21,160 nucleotides of DNA from an uncultured Arcobacter sp. (GCA_913062735.1 CAJXWI010000002.1:1-21160); one strand, 5' to 3'. Positions 1 to 7,113 are shown, counted from the stretch's first letter. Program-made: numbers and translations. Notes: generated from the letters alone by a model not told the origin.

Positions 1-333
1 AACTATTCTGAGGATTAATTCAACTTAACTGCAGTCCATATTCCGTTATTTAGAAAGCTGAAAAATTTCCTTCGTATCATACATTAAAATTCAGGGGAGG
101 GTATATCAACTTATTGGATTGTATATTGGTGGAGATGTGGAGAATTAAACTTACTATATAGTAGGAGTTTGAAGAGTTAATTTTAAAAATATACCCCTAA
201 ATATACCCCTAAAATCACCTCGTTCGACTTTTTGGGTGCTCCAAATAAGTGATTTCACTTAAGCGAATTTAACTGTACTTATTCATGGGTTTTGTTAGAG
301 AAAAATGAATAATATACCCCTAAAAATCAACTT
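1..333. other. Non-coding left flank with repeats and a decayed tRNA/tmRNA-end-like sequence
   Basis: I see no credible coding frame here. The stretch holds three copies of a 12-bp repeat (separate entry), a small hairpin (AAGTG-ATTT-CACTT, about 245-258) without a T-run, and at 127-150 a sequence that, read on the minus strand, ends in TCTCCACCA after a degenerate T-arm-like stretch. Such remnants can mark an integration site of a genomic island, but no integrase is present in the window and the match is imperfect. The function of this flank is therefore unknown. Confidence 0.5.
189..323. repeat. Three direct copies of a 12-bp repeat (ATATACCCCTAA)
   Basis: ATATACCCCTAA occurs as a perfect tandem pair at 189-200 and 201-212, and again at 312-323, just past the stop of the hepT-like gene. 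The C-run stands out in this AT-rich sequence. It may be a recombinase or regulatory protein binding array at an island end, or a remnant of an attachment region. The sequence alone does not decide this. Confidence 0.7.
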
Positions 334-717
334 TTAGAATTCTTTTTTATCTTTTATTATTTGGATAGTTGTTTTTAATAATTCATCTAATTCATTGTTG
401 CAAATATCAAAAATTACTTCAGAATCTAAATCAAAATAGTGATGAGATAAAATATCTCTTATTCCTTTTACTTGTTTCCATGGTATATTGGGATAATTTT
501 TTAAAAGTTGATTACTTGATAGTTTATCAATATTTTTAAAACCTTCTCCTATTGCAACAAGTCTCATTGCAATACTATCGAGTCTTTCAATGCCAATTTC
601 GTCTTTTATAAAGTCATCACTTGAATTTATACCTACAGACCTTTTTTTAATAAGTTCTAATGAATATTTAATATCGTCAAGCGTTGATAAAATCATTTCA
701 TTTTGGTCATTAGACAT
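334..717 (-). CDS. hepT: HepT-like HEPN toxin (DUF86) of a HEPN/MNT toxin-antitoxin pair
   Basis: This 127-residue all-helical protein carries the HepT signature R-x4-H-x-Y as R87-D-I-L-S-H92-H-Y94. Family knowledge: HepT proteins are HEPN ribonucleases that cleave RNA through the R and H residues. The partner nucleotidyltransferase MntA silences them by adding AMP groups to the tyrosine in this motif. All three residues are present, so the toxin should be active and modifiable. Length is typical for the family. The gene lies downstream of the mntA-like gene and its start overlaps that gene's end by 8 bp, the usual co-transcribed arrangement. Confidence in the family is high; its RNA target cannot be read from sequence. 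Confidence 0.92.
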   Translation of the reverse strand: MSNDQNEMILSTLDDIKYSLELIKKRSVGINSSDDFIKDEIGIERLDSIAMRLVAIGEGFKNIDKLSSNQLLKNYPNIPWKQVKGIRDILSHHYFDLDSEVIFDICNNELDELLKTTIQIIKDKKEF

Positions 718-1018
718 TGATCAAATCTTTGTTAATCATTTTTAAAAAGTAAGGCTTAATATTTTTATGTTCTCTTATAATATCTACTCTTGTATGTAAG
801 TCTGATTCAATTTGGTCTTTAATAGCAACCATATCAAATAAAGATGGTTTCATTTTTACAAAAATATCTATATCACTATCTTCATTTGCTTCATCTCTTG
901 CATAACTTCCGAATAGTCCTATTTGTTCAATATTATATTTAGTTTTAAATTCTGCATAATGTTCATTTAAATAATTTAAGATACTTGTTTTATTTAAATG
1001 ATTTATTGTATTAGACAT
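710..1018 (-). CDS. mntA: MntA-like nucleotidyltransferase antitoxin
   Basis: This 102-residue minimal nucleotidyltransferase shows the G-S-x10-D-x-D motif as G37-S38 and D49-I-D51, preceded by the usual hydrophobic strand, and has a plausible third acidic residue at D79 in VDII. Family knowledge: MntA uses ATP to AMPylate the tyrosine of its cognate HepT toxin, blocking its RNase activity. It is the first gene of the minus-strand pair and overlaps the toxin gene by 8 bp, so translation is probably coupled with antitoxin made first. An 11-bp inverted repeat 72 bp upstream of its start is a candidate autoregulatory operator. Nothing appears truncated. Confidence 0.92.
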   Translation of the reverse strand: MSNTINHLNKTSILNYLNEHYAEFKTKYNIEQIGLFGSYARDEANEDSDIDIFVKMKPSLFDMVAIKDQIESDLHTRVDIIREHKNIKPYFLKMINKDLINV

Positions 1019-1089
1019 AAATTAAATCTTTCATGAGTTTTTTATTTGAGTTTGGTACAAAATCTACTTCTTTTTCATATATATAATTG

Positions 1090-1122
1090 TAGCATAAAAT
1101 AATATAATTAAATTTTATGCTA
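1090..1122 (-). promoter_or_regulatory. 11-bp inverted repeat upstream of the mntA-hepT pair
   Basis: TAGCATAAAAT (1090-1100) and its exact reverse complement ATTTTATGCTA (1112-1122) are separated by 11 bp. They lie in the promoter region of the minus-strand toxin-antitoxin operon, about 70-105 bp upstream of the mntA start. This would suit a dimeric repressor site. The symmetry is certain; the operator role is inferred. Confidence 0.45.
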
Positions 1123-1195
1123 TATCCCCCCTCCATTTTTTGTTGCTTTAAATGTCTTTACATTCTGTAACTCTTATGGCTTAGTTATAAGTGGA

Positions 1196-1210
1196 TTTGA
1201 TGACATCAAA
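1196..1210. promoter_or_regulatory. 15-bp palindrome TTTGATG-A-CATCAAA, candidate operator
   Basis: This perfect 7-bp inverted repeat around a single A lies just upstream of where the -35 region of the following HTH gene would be. A further TTTTGAT half-site (about 1228-1235) overlaps the -10 element. This resembles an operator for a small dimeric HTH repressor, most simply the product of the next gene. Binding is inferred. Confidence 0.4.
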
Positions 1211-1231
1211 AAGATTCTATTATGAACATTT

Positions 1232-1240
1232 TGATATAAT
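1232..1240 (+). promoter_or_regulatory. Extended -10 promoter TG-A-TATAAT for the HTH gene
   Basis: A consensus TATAAT at 1235-1240 is preceded by a TG dinucleotide one base upstream (extended -10). No good -35 hexamer is seen at the right spacing. Transcription would start near 1247, leaving a leader of about 25 bases before the ATG at 1272. Confidence 0.55.
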
Positions 1241-1252
1241 CCTATAAATTAT

Positions 1253-1615
1253 GATGTAAGGCAATACATTTATGAATGAAGAAAATATAGTTAAAAGAGT
1301 TTGTAGTGAATTTAATATAAATCAAGCGGAACTAGGAAGACAGTTAGATGTACCAAGTTCAACTGTTAGTACATGGGCTAATGGCAAAATACCAAAAATG
1401 GCAGAAGTTGCATTAGAACTGATGTTAGAAAATAGAAAAAAAGATAAAATTTTAAAATCTATCAAAGAAGCACAAGAAGCCATAAATAGCATATAAATAC
1501 TTTTAGTAGAACTAAATTATGTAATATGTACGAAAATTCGTTTAAAATACTTGAAATAATTTTGGAATTAGTATATACTTTTAAAATAAAATATATACAG
1601 GTACTGCCTTACATC
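1253..1615. promoter_or_regulatory. Inverted 15-bp sites in front of two adjacent genes
   Basis: GATGTAAGGCAATAC (1253-1267) and GTACTGCCTTACATC (1601-1615) are reverse complements with one mismatch. The left site contains the AAGG that serves as Shine-Dalgarno sequence of the HTH gene. The right site lies just upstream of the Shine-Dalgarno sequence of the next gene. A regulator binding both could control both genes. Long-range pairing in a shared transcript, which would mask the first ribosome site, is an alternative. Confidence 0.5.
1272..1496 (+). CDS. Small HTH transcriptional regulator (XRE/CI-like)
   Basis: This 74-residue protein is mostly one DNA-binding domain. A helix-turn-helix spans about residues 16-36, with the pattern Q-A-E-L-G-R-Q-L-D-V-P-S-S-T-V-S-T-W followed by G-K-I-P. 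This is typical of XRE and phage CI-type repressor N-terminal domains. The last ~25 residues are a charged helix, suited to dimerisation. There is no C-terminal peptidase or oligomerisation domain, so it is much shorter than a full CI repressor. It has its own extended -10 promoter and symmetric sites both upstream and over its ribosome site, which fits autoregulation. Its targets probably include the next gene. Confidence 0.75.
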   Translation: MNEENIVKRVCSEFNINQAELGRQLDVPSSTVSTWANGKIPKMAEVALELMLENRKKDKILKSIKEAQEAINSI

Positions 1616-1644
1616 TAGTATATGTTTTGTTTAGGATATATAAA

Positions 1645-1986
1645 ATGAAACAAAAACTTCTACAAGTATTTAATACATATTCATATCTTACAGATGAAAA
1701 TATTCTTAAAAACCTACTTGAAAAAACAAATGACAAATCACTTGAAAATATAAAAAGCATAGATGACTTGCCAAAGTTCTTTTATCAGCTAAACCAAAAG
1801 ATTGATATAAAAGATGTACTATCTCATCTTTTTATTATGGAATCTAATCTAAATATAATTGATATGTCATTAGATGATTGCGATGAAGATTATGCTAATG
1901 ATATAAAAACAGTAAATCAACATAATTTAAAATTGTTAAAAGAGATATTGGTTATGCTTGAATCTAGAGAGCTGAGTAAAGTTTAA
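1645..1986 (+). CDS. Hypothetical protein, 113 aa, acidic and helical
   Basis: I do not recognise this family. The protein is predicted helical, with no signal peptide or membrane segment, and has an acidic stretch (D-D-C-D-E-D-Y) near residues 85-95. I chose the ATG at 1645 because AGGA sits 8 bases upstream; a TTG six codons earlier (1627) has no ribosome site. It follows the HTH gene by about 150 bp and has one copy of the inverted 15-bp site just upstream, so it is probably controlled by that regulator. It could be an immunity, antirepressor or toxin partner, but nothing in the sequence decides this. Confidence 0.6.
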   Translation: MKQKLLQVFNTYSYLTDENILKNLLEKTNDKSLENIKSIDDLPKFFYQLNQKIDIKDVLSHLFIMESNLNIIDMSLDDCDEDYANDIKTVNQHNLKLLKEILVMLESRELSKV

Positions 1987-2129
1987 TAAATATAAGAATA
2001 AATTTAACTAATTAATGCGAATAAAAATTATTATTTTAGTTAAGTAAAAATCATGATTGATAAGTTATCTTTTCCTCAGTTTAAATAGTTATCTACACTG
2101 TCCCGAGTTTTATACAGAAAAATGGGGAA

Positions 2130-2150
2130 TTTATTAATATAATTAATAAA
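2130..2150. terminator. AT-only 9-bp hairpin between convergent genes
   Basis: TTTATTAAT-ATA-ATTAATAAA is a perfect 9-bp inverted repeat with a 3-base loop. It lies between the ends of a plus-strand gene (1986) and a minus-strand gene (2166). It contains no G or C and has no clear U-run on either side, so it would be a weak terminator at best. A second 8-bp inverted repeat (TTAACTAA ... TTAGTTAA) lies around 2004-2042. Confidence 0.3.
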
Positions 2151-2165
2151 AAGTATCAAAATGAA

Positions 2166-4103
2166 TTATTGAGTATATAGTTCTTTGATATAATAATTTT
2201 TATCAGTTTCATAAAATAATGATTCACTATTACTTTTAATTTTGTAAATTCGGTTTGAACAAGATGATTTAATTAAGTAAAGGTAGTGATTGAAGAAGTT
2301 TAAACTTTCATAAAATTCATTAAAATCTTGTGCAAAGTCATTTGAATCACAGTACAGAAAGTTATGGTTTTCTTGTTCAATCCAAGCTCTTACAATTGCA
2401 CAAAAATTTGAGCCGGCTGCATCTCGGTCATATACTAATAGTTGAATATTATTGTTTATGTATTTATATTCACAATCAATTAAAAAATGGTTCTCAAATG
2501 TTACATGAAAAAATTCAATATTTAAATCAATGTCATATTGAATAAGCTCATCAAAATCAAATTTATTTTTTGAAGTATGTGTAAATGCAATATAGTTCTT
2601 TTTTGGATGTATTGTTAAATCAATAATTTTATTATATTTACTTGATAATTCAAAAAAGAGAGAAACTTCTTCTTTATCAATATCATATAAATATATAGAT
2701 TTTGAATATCTGGAATATTTTAACAATTTATTTTCATTGTGAATTTGAATTAGCACATCAGAATTTTCATTTAATGAGAAAAATTTATATACAAATGGTA
2801 TATAATTGATTATCTTCCAAATAGTGATTTGGTTATTTTCATTTAATGTAATAATTTGAATATTATTTTTGATTTTATAAATTTGATAATCATTTATTTG
2901 AATATTATTGGGGTTTATTAAAATCGATATAGGATTATACGAAATATGACTATCCCATAAATAGATATGATAATTACTTTGTGCTAAAACATATCGGTTT
3001 TGGAAAAAAGTTTTTATATTAAAAATACCTTCGGATACTCCACCTAAGCATATTTCATGTTGTTGAATGTAATGATTTTCACTATCTAAAACTATTAATT
3101 TATTGTCAGTATTATCATTTGATGAAACTGATATGATAATTGATTCAGAGTTGATTTTCTGTACTTCACCATAACTAGACGAAATTACATTATTAACTTC
3201 TAAATCAAGAATCTTTTTAACATCATTTAGTAATCTTTCAATTTGTTCATATGTGTACCTATCTAAGAATTGGACATTTAATGTAATATAATCAAAATCA
3301 TTAATTAATTGATTACTAAAATATTTATTTTTAGTATCTTCTCTTAAGGAAATATATTTTGAAAGTTCAAATATATCATTTTCTGAAATAGTATTTATAA
3401 ATTGAGATACTCTTATTAAAAACTGAAAATCATCTTGATCTAAATCTATTTGTTTGAAAGTTAATTTATTCAGAATTGTATTGATTTTTTCATTGCTTAA
3501 CTCATATTGTAATAAAGCAGATTTTTTAAGGTTTATTAGAATTATATTTATATTGTTAAAGATCGTATATGTATCATTAATCAATTTTTTGGGATTGTCA
3601 ATATTTTCAAATTTCGAAATATTATTTTCTATGTAGTTATGGATTTTTATTATATTATCTGTGTTATTTTTCTTTATTTCTATTATTAAGTCAGTATAGT
3701 CAAGAATATGATCTTTCGAAAAGTAAGTTGACTTTTTGAATGTTCCATAATTATCTTTTTTCATTTTTAATAGCAGCACATATAGCTTACTAAAATCATT
3801 ATAATACTTCTTTTTTTCAAAATTCTCAATTGTTTTTAATATTTTACTTTTTTCATTTGTACTAGTTATTTGAAAACATAATTTATTTTTGTAGTCAGCT
3901 AAATCTATTACAGGAAAGTTCTTTTGCTTATTATTTAAATCCTCTAATTTAAAAGGGTATATCAAGTTTAACACTTCGCAAAAAAAATATTCACTATATA
4001 TATTTAAGTCGTATAAGTTTATTTTATTTGAATACTCAATTACTATTGAGATATAAGCTAAGTTTTTTTCTATTTCTTCAATAAGTTTTTTTCTTTTATA
4101 CAT
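2166..4103 (-). CDS. SMEK-domain protein with a C-terminal beta-propeller-like region
   Basis: This 645-residue protein has an N-terminal domain (about 1-150) that matches the SMEK pattern: an E-x-Y-x-x-E-like helix near 34-43, then FPVIDLADYKN (63-73) and LCFQITST (75-82). Family knowledge: SMEK domains sit at the N-terminus of diverse proteins in bacterial defence loci. The D-(x)n-Q-x-T arrangement is reminiscent of a restriction-endonuclease-like core, but nuclease activity here is inference. After a helical linker (150-300), residues ~305-640 hold repeating beta strands with WD-like endings (IYLWD, ITIWK, IYLYD), suggesting a beta-propeller sensor. It stands alone, with no obvious partner gene, and has its own TATAAT box. 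It could be a single-gene defence factor. Confidence 0.7.
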   Translation of the reverse strand: MYKRKKLIEEIEKNLAYISIVIEYSNKINLYDLNIYSEYFFCEVLNLIYPFKLEDLNNKQKNFPVIDLADYKNKLCFQITSTNEKSKILKTIENFEKKKYYNDFSKLYVLLLKMKKDNYGTFKKSTYFSKDHILDYTDLIIEIKKNNTDNIIKIHNYIENNISKFENIDNPKKLINDTYTIFNNINIILINLKKSALLQYELSNEKINTILNKLTFKQIDLDQDDFQFLIRVSQFINTISENDIFELSKYISLREDTKNKYFSNQLINDFDYITLNVQFLDRYTYEQIERLLNDVKKILDLEVNNVISSSYGEVQKINSESIIISVSSNDNTDNKLIVLDSENHYIQQHEICLGGVSEGIFNIKTFFQNRYVLAQSNYHIYLWDSHISYNPISILINPNNIQINDYQIYKIKNNIQIITLNENNQITIWKIINYIPFVYKFFSLNENSDVLIQIHNENKLLKYSRYSKSIYLYDIDKEEVSLFFELSSKYNKIIDLTIHPKKNYIAFTHTSKNKFDFDELIQYDIDLNIEFFHVTFENHFLIDCEYKYINNNIQLLVYDRDAAGSNFCAIVRAWIEQENHNFLYCDSNDFAQDFNEFYESLNFFNHYLYLIKSSCSNRIYKIKSNSESLFYETDKNYYIKELYTQ

Positions 4104-4135
4104 TTTGATACCAATTTTTAATATTTAATTAAAAT

Positions 4136-4141
4136 ATTATA
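4136..4141 (-). promoter_or_regulatory. -10 box for the SMEK gene
   Basis: On the minus strand TATAAT lies about 33 bases before the SMEK-gene ATG at 4103. No convincing -35 hexamer or strong Shine-Dalgarno sequence is seen. The surrounding intergenic DNA (4104-4236) holds no gene. Confidence 0.35.
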
Positions 4142-4236
4142 TTTTCTAAAAAAAATTATTATTCCTGAGTCAAGGTATACTGATGGATAAAAAAGAGAAA
4201 TATATCCTACGTTCTTTAACTTATAATCTAATAATC

Positions 4237-5148
4237 TCAAGCAATCTGCTTATTAGTAATATCATATATTTCTTCAAGTAAAAAAGGTTCTTTTATAATT
4301 TTTTGTATAAACTTATCATTTACATTTTTTAATTCATTTTGTAAGAATTCACTCATTTCTTCATCATGTACGCTATCAAGCTCTTTTAGAAGTTTATAAT
4401 CATCCTTTTGTAGGTTTTCTTGCTGACATGGAAATATATTGATAATATTTATTGTATTTTCTTGTGTAATATTTATTGTATTATTGGTTGTTGTATTATT
4501 ATTGGTTGTTATATTATTGGTTATTTCATCGCTGTTCAGTTGGTTTTCTATTGCTTGAACACTCTTGACAGGACGTAATTTTTCACTATTAAATGCATTA
4601 TTTCCATTGTTACCAAATGATTCAGCTATTGTTTTCGGTATATTCATAGGGATAGATTGCGCTATCACTACACCAATTAATCCATTTGCCAAAGCATTCC
4701 CAATCCATTTTATAGCAGTACTATCTCCGATAAAACCTAGGTATGGAGGTGAGTTTAGTGCTAGCTTATTAAATATAATAATATTTGAAGAATTATATAA
4801 TGACTTATATCCTTGATCAGATTTATAATATACCATAGGTCTATGCAACTTATGAAATGTATTCCAAAATTCTTGTGCATTATTTCTTTTACTATTTAAA
4901 TCGATATGATTTTTTAGTTCGGGATCTCTAACTTGAAAGTAATTGTCAAACATACTAATATCCACATCATAATTTAATGATTCATTTGAAATGATAAAAT
5001 CACGATCTGTTGCACCTTTATTATATAACTTTTGCATTTCATTAATTAATAAAATTTTCATGTAGGTATCACCAATATGATTAATCCATTGTGCTGTGAC
5101 CCAATAAGGAATATTTCTCTGTGCTTTAAATACTATTTGGCTTTTCAT
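4237..5148 (-). CDS. Hypothetical protein, 303 aa, with Asn/Thr-rich tract
   Basis: I do not recognise this protein. Residues 1-140 are mixed and globular. Residues ~144-170 form a Gly/Ala/Ile-rich hydrophobic stretch (NALANGLIGVVIAQ) that could be a weak membrane segment or buried helix. Residues ~205-235 are an Asn/Thr/Ile low-complexity tract encoded by imperfect TATTATTGG repeats. The C-terminal ~55 residues are acidic and helical. The ATG at 5148 has a good ribosome site (GAAGGA). It is the last gene of the minus-strand phage-like module, directly after the AlpA-type gene and the replication initiator. It may be a cargo or virion-associated gene, though no coat-protein pattern is evident. 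Confidence 0.6.
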   Translation of the reverse strand: MKSQIVFKAQRNIPYWVTAQWINHIGDTYMKILLINEMQKLYNKGATDRDFIISNESLNYDVDISMFDNYFQVRDPELKNHIDLNSKRNNAQEFWNTFHKLHRPMVYYKSDQGYKSLYNSSNIIIFNKLALNSPPYLGFIGDSTAIKWIGNALANGLIGVVIAQSIPMNIPKTIAESFGNNGNNAFNSEKLRPVKSVQAIENQLNSDEITNNITTNNNTTTNNTINITQENTINIINIFPCQQENLQKDDYKLLKELDSVHDEEMSEFLQNELKNVNDKFIQKIIKEPFLLEEIYDITNKQIA

Positions 5149-5204
5149 TTAAATCCTTCAAAAGATTAATTAAGTATATATAAAAAAAATTAATTATATA
5201 TAAA

Positions 5205-5381
5205 TTAGAAATGTTTCTTCATATTCTGCCATTTATTAATGTCAGATTCAACCCAAACAGTAACTCTAGGACTTAATTTTATAGGTTTAGGAAATTTATT
5301 TTCCTTAACCCACAACCAAACTGTACTTTTACCCAATCCCGTTTTCTTTGCAACTTGTGCGATTCTTAAAAAATTACTCAT
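5205..5381 (-). CDS. AlpA-type HTH protein, 58 aa
   Basis: This short frame was found by reading the minus strand after the replication gene. It begins M-S-N-F-L-R-I-A-Q-V-A-K-K-T-G-L-G-K-S-T, continues VWLWVKENKFPKPIKL and ends near VWVESDINKW. That is the AlpA / MerR-like excisionase layout: HTH over residues 5-30, then the FPKPxKL wing and the W-x-E-S-x-I-x-x-W helix. Such proteins act as excisionases or regulators in prophages and integrated plasmids. The ATG lies 2 bases after the stop of the initiator gene, with an AGAGG ribosome site, so the two are co-translated. The length is normal for the family. Confidence 0.85.
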   Translation of the reverse strand: MSNFLRIAQVAKKTGLGKSTVWLWVKENKFPKPIKLSPRVTVWVESDINKWQNMKKHF

Positions 5382-5383
5382 TG

Positions 5384-6718
5384 TTAAACCTCTACTTCAT
5401 AATCAAAAATTAGATTTCTATTCATGGCTTCTTTCAAAGCAACTTGATATGTGTCATTATCTCTTTTGGTTAGATTTTGTTTTTTCTTTGTTTTTTCCAA
5501 ATACACATGTAGCTCATAGTCTTGAAGTTTCGAGACGTTACACGTATCGAGTGGGGTGAGTAAACTACCTTCATCTAAAAGTCTCAGCTTTTTTCTATCT
5601 CCATTTTCTTGGATGATTTCGACAGGAATATATCTGTCTTTATGAGCTACTGTTTTACTTGATTTTGTAAGTGATTCTTTTGCTTCAATAAAAAGTATAT
5701 TTAAATATTCACTGTCTATATTTACATTGTTAATAAGAGCCTTTCTAAGTAATGCTAGATACTCCAATCTAAACTTTGTATCATCATAGATAGATAACTT
5801 TCTTTTGATTCTTTGTAGGGGTAGGGAGGTTTGTGTAAAACTATTTAACTCATAGTTATTTTTAATCTCATCCCATATTTCTAAAGTTTTAGCTTCATAC
5901 TTATTATGTTCTAATTTCTTTTGTGAAACAGAATCCATATCTATAAGTCTTATCTCTTCCATACAAGCTCTAAATAAACTTACTGCTTGCTCCAACAAGT
6001 CTGTAACACTTAAAATATTGTAGAGTCTTAAATGTTGTCTATGCATTTCAAATTCGATATTAAAAATACTATCCTCCATAGTAAACCCATGATTCAAAAA
6101 GTACTCATACATAAAGTCTTTTTTAGAAGATTTTTTTAACTCTTCTTTTTTATTATAAAGTCTGAGTTTAAAATCTTTCCCACCCACATATATTGTTTGT
6201 GTAGATTTAGCAGTACCAATTTCACTAATAGTAGAGTACTTTCTTTTTCGTGTACTGAACATCTCTTTACTTACAAAACTAAAGTCATGTTGCACAAAGG
6301 TATTTAAATCTACTCTTGTTATTGGATTGTATCCTGTGGTATATTCTTTTAATAAAGACTCATTAATAAAATCAACCAATGATTTAATACCAACTGTATA
6401 TATACCCATAGTTTGCAATTGCACCATGATGTCGTTTACATTCGTCTGTTTAAATGTATCTTTAAAACCAATTTTAAAAAAGTTATTGATATCTTTAAAC
6501 CAATAAAAGCCATTAGCTTTACCTAAAAAGTTTAAAGTAATATCATTTAGCCTGATATGAATATCTTGATTTTCAAACTCTATTTCTTTCTTTTCAAAAG
6601 TTCCTTTGATAGTTTCCATTTGATCTAGTATTTCTAAGTATAAATTGTCATAATCTGGATTGGATTCACAAAAGAAATAAAGTGAATCAATACCATGTAT
6701 CATTTTTGAAGTATTCAT
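5384..6718 (-). CDS. Phage/plasmid replication initiation protein (Rep_trans/RstA-like)
   Basis: The 444-residue protein has the order of motifs seen in filamentous-phage and rolling-circle initiators. It starts near I-D-S-L-Y-F, has R135-V-D137-L (the R-x-D-L strand), then T-I-Y-V-G-G ... L-R-L-Y188-N-K190 (the R-x-Y-x-K segment whose tyrosine may be the nicking residue), then I-E-F-E-M-H-R at 221-227. Family knowledge: these proteins nick one strand at the origin to start rolling-circle replication. The C-terminal ~180 residues are an extra helical domain I cannot assign. The ATG has an AAGGA ribosome site. The gene sits between an ssDNA-binding-protein candidate and an AlpA-type gene, as in small phages. 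A GC-rich hairpin in its leader may be part of the origin. Confidence 0.72.
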   Translation of the reverse strand: MNTSKMIHGIDSLYFFCESNPDYDNLYLEILDQMETIKGTFEKKEIEFENQDIHIRLNDITLNFLGKANGFYWFKDINNFFKIGFKDTFKQTNVNDIMVQLQTMGIYTVGIKSLVDFINESLLKEYTTGYNPITRVDLNTFVQHDFSFVSKEMFSTRKRKYSTISEIGTAKSTQTIYVGGKDFKLRLYNKKEELKKSSKKDFMYEYFLNHGFTMEDSIFNIEFEMHRQHLRLYNILSVTDLLEQAVSLFRACMEEIRLIDMDSVSQKKLEHNKYEAKTLEIWDEIKNNYELNSFTQTSLPLQRIKRKLSIYDDTKFRLEYLALLRKALINNVNIDSEYLNILFIEAKESLTKSSKTVAHKDRYIPVEIIQENGDRKKLRLLDEGSLLTPLDTCNVSKLQDYELHVYLEKTKKKQNLTKRDNDTYQVALKEAMNRNLIFDYEVEV

Positions 6719-6742
6719 TTGTTTCCTTAAAAGTGTTTAAGA

Positions 6743-6766
6743 GACCCGTGTTACTAAGAACGGGTC
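6743..6766 (-). other. GC-rich hairpin in the leader of the initiator gene
   Basis: GACCCGT (6743-6749) and ACGGGTC (6760-6766) form a perfect 7-bp stem with a 10-base loop, about 25-48 bases before the initiator ATG. It is unusually GC-rich for this DNA and has no following U-run. It could be a rolling-circle origin element or a translational control hairpin. Confidence 0.4.
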
Positions 6767-6789
6767 AAATATTTATTCCTTTCACTCTT

Positions 6790-6828
6790 AAGAAAAAAAT
6801 TCAGATGTCCATCTGAGCTTTTTTTCTT
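6790..6828 (-). terminator. Rho-independent terminator after the ssDNA-binding-protein candidate
   Basis: TCAGAT-GTCC-ATCTGA is flanked by an A-run on the left and a T-run on the right, so the stem extends through A/T pairs and gives a U-run in both directions. In the minus direction it ends transcripts of the 85-aa gene about 30-65 bases after its stop and before the initiator gene. Confidence 0.75.
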
Positions 6829-6855
6829 TCAAGTTGAAAGTACAATTTATTGATA

Positions 6856-7113
6856 CTAGATTCCGTAGAAAGAGTATTCTTTGGAGATAATTCCAACTTG
6901 TACTGTAATGGGTTTTGATACCTTGTCTATATATTGACTAATTTTTGTATCTGGTATAGAAATTGAGTGCAGAGTATTTACTTTTTTCCCATCTTTTCTG
7001 ATCGTTTCAGTAAGTATTTGTACTTTTGCTTTCTGAGGAGTAATTATTCCCTCTGGTGATTTATATTCTCCTACATCTATGAAATTAATTAGTGTTCCTG
7101 TTAAAGAAATCAT
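6856..7113 (-). CDS. Putative phage ssDNA-binding protein (OB-fold-like), 85 aa
   Basis: This 85-residue, beta-rich protein begins MISLTGTLINF and has alternating strands with turns at GEYKSPEG and RKDGKK, ending in SKPITVQVGIISKEYSFYGI. Size, strand pattern and position directly before a filamentous-phage-like initiator resemble the ssDNA-binding proteins (gene V / RstB type) of small phages, which coat the single strand during rolling-circle replication. The identification rests mainly on context and fold-like pattern, not on a diagnostic motif. The ATG has an AAAAGG ribosome site. A strong terminator follows, so the initiator gene is likely transcribed separately or by readthrough. Confidence 0.55.
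   Translation of the reverse strand: MISLTGTLINFIDVGEYKSPEGIITPQKAKVQILTETIRKDGKKVNTLHSISIPDTKISQYIDKVSKPITVQVGIISKEYSFYGI

Noticed and set aside
205..260. Possible intact tRNA around CGTTCGAC ... GGGTGCTCCA
   Set aside because: A TTCGA core and a CCA-like end are present, but no T-arm or acceptor pairing can be drawn.
5239..5559. 106-residue plus-strand frame over the AlpA-type and Rep gene ends
   Set aside because: It is the antisense of the AlpA-type protein and of the Rep C-terminus, both with recognisable or coupled coding sequence.
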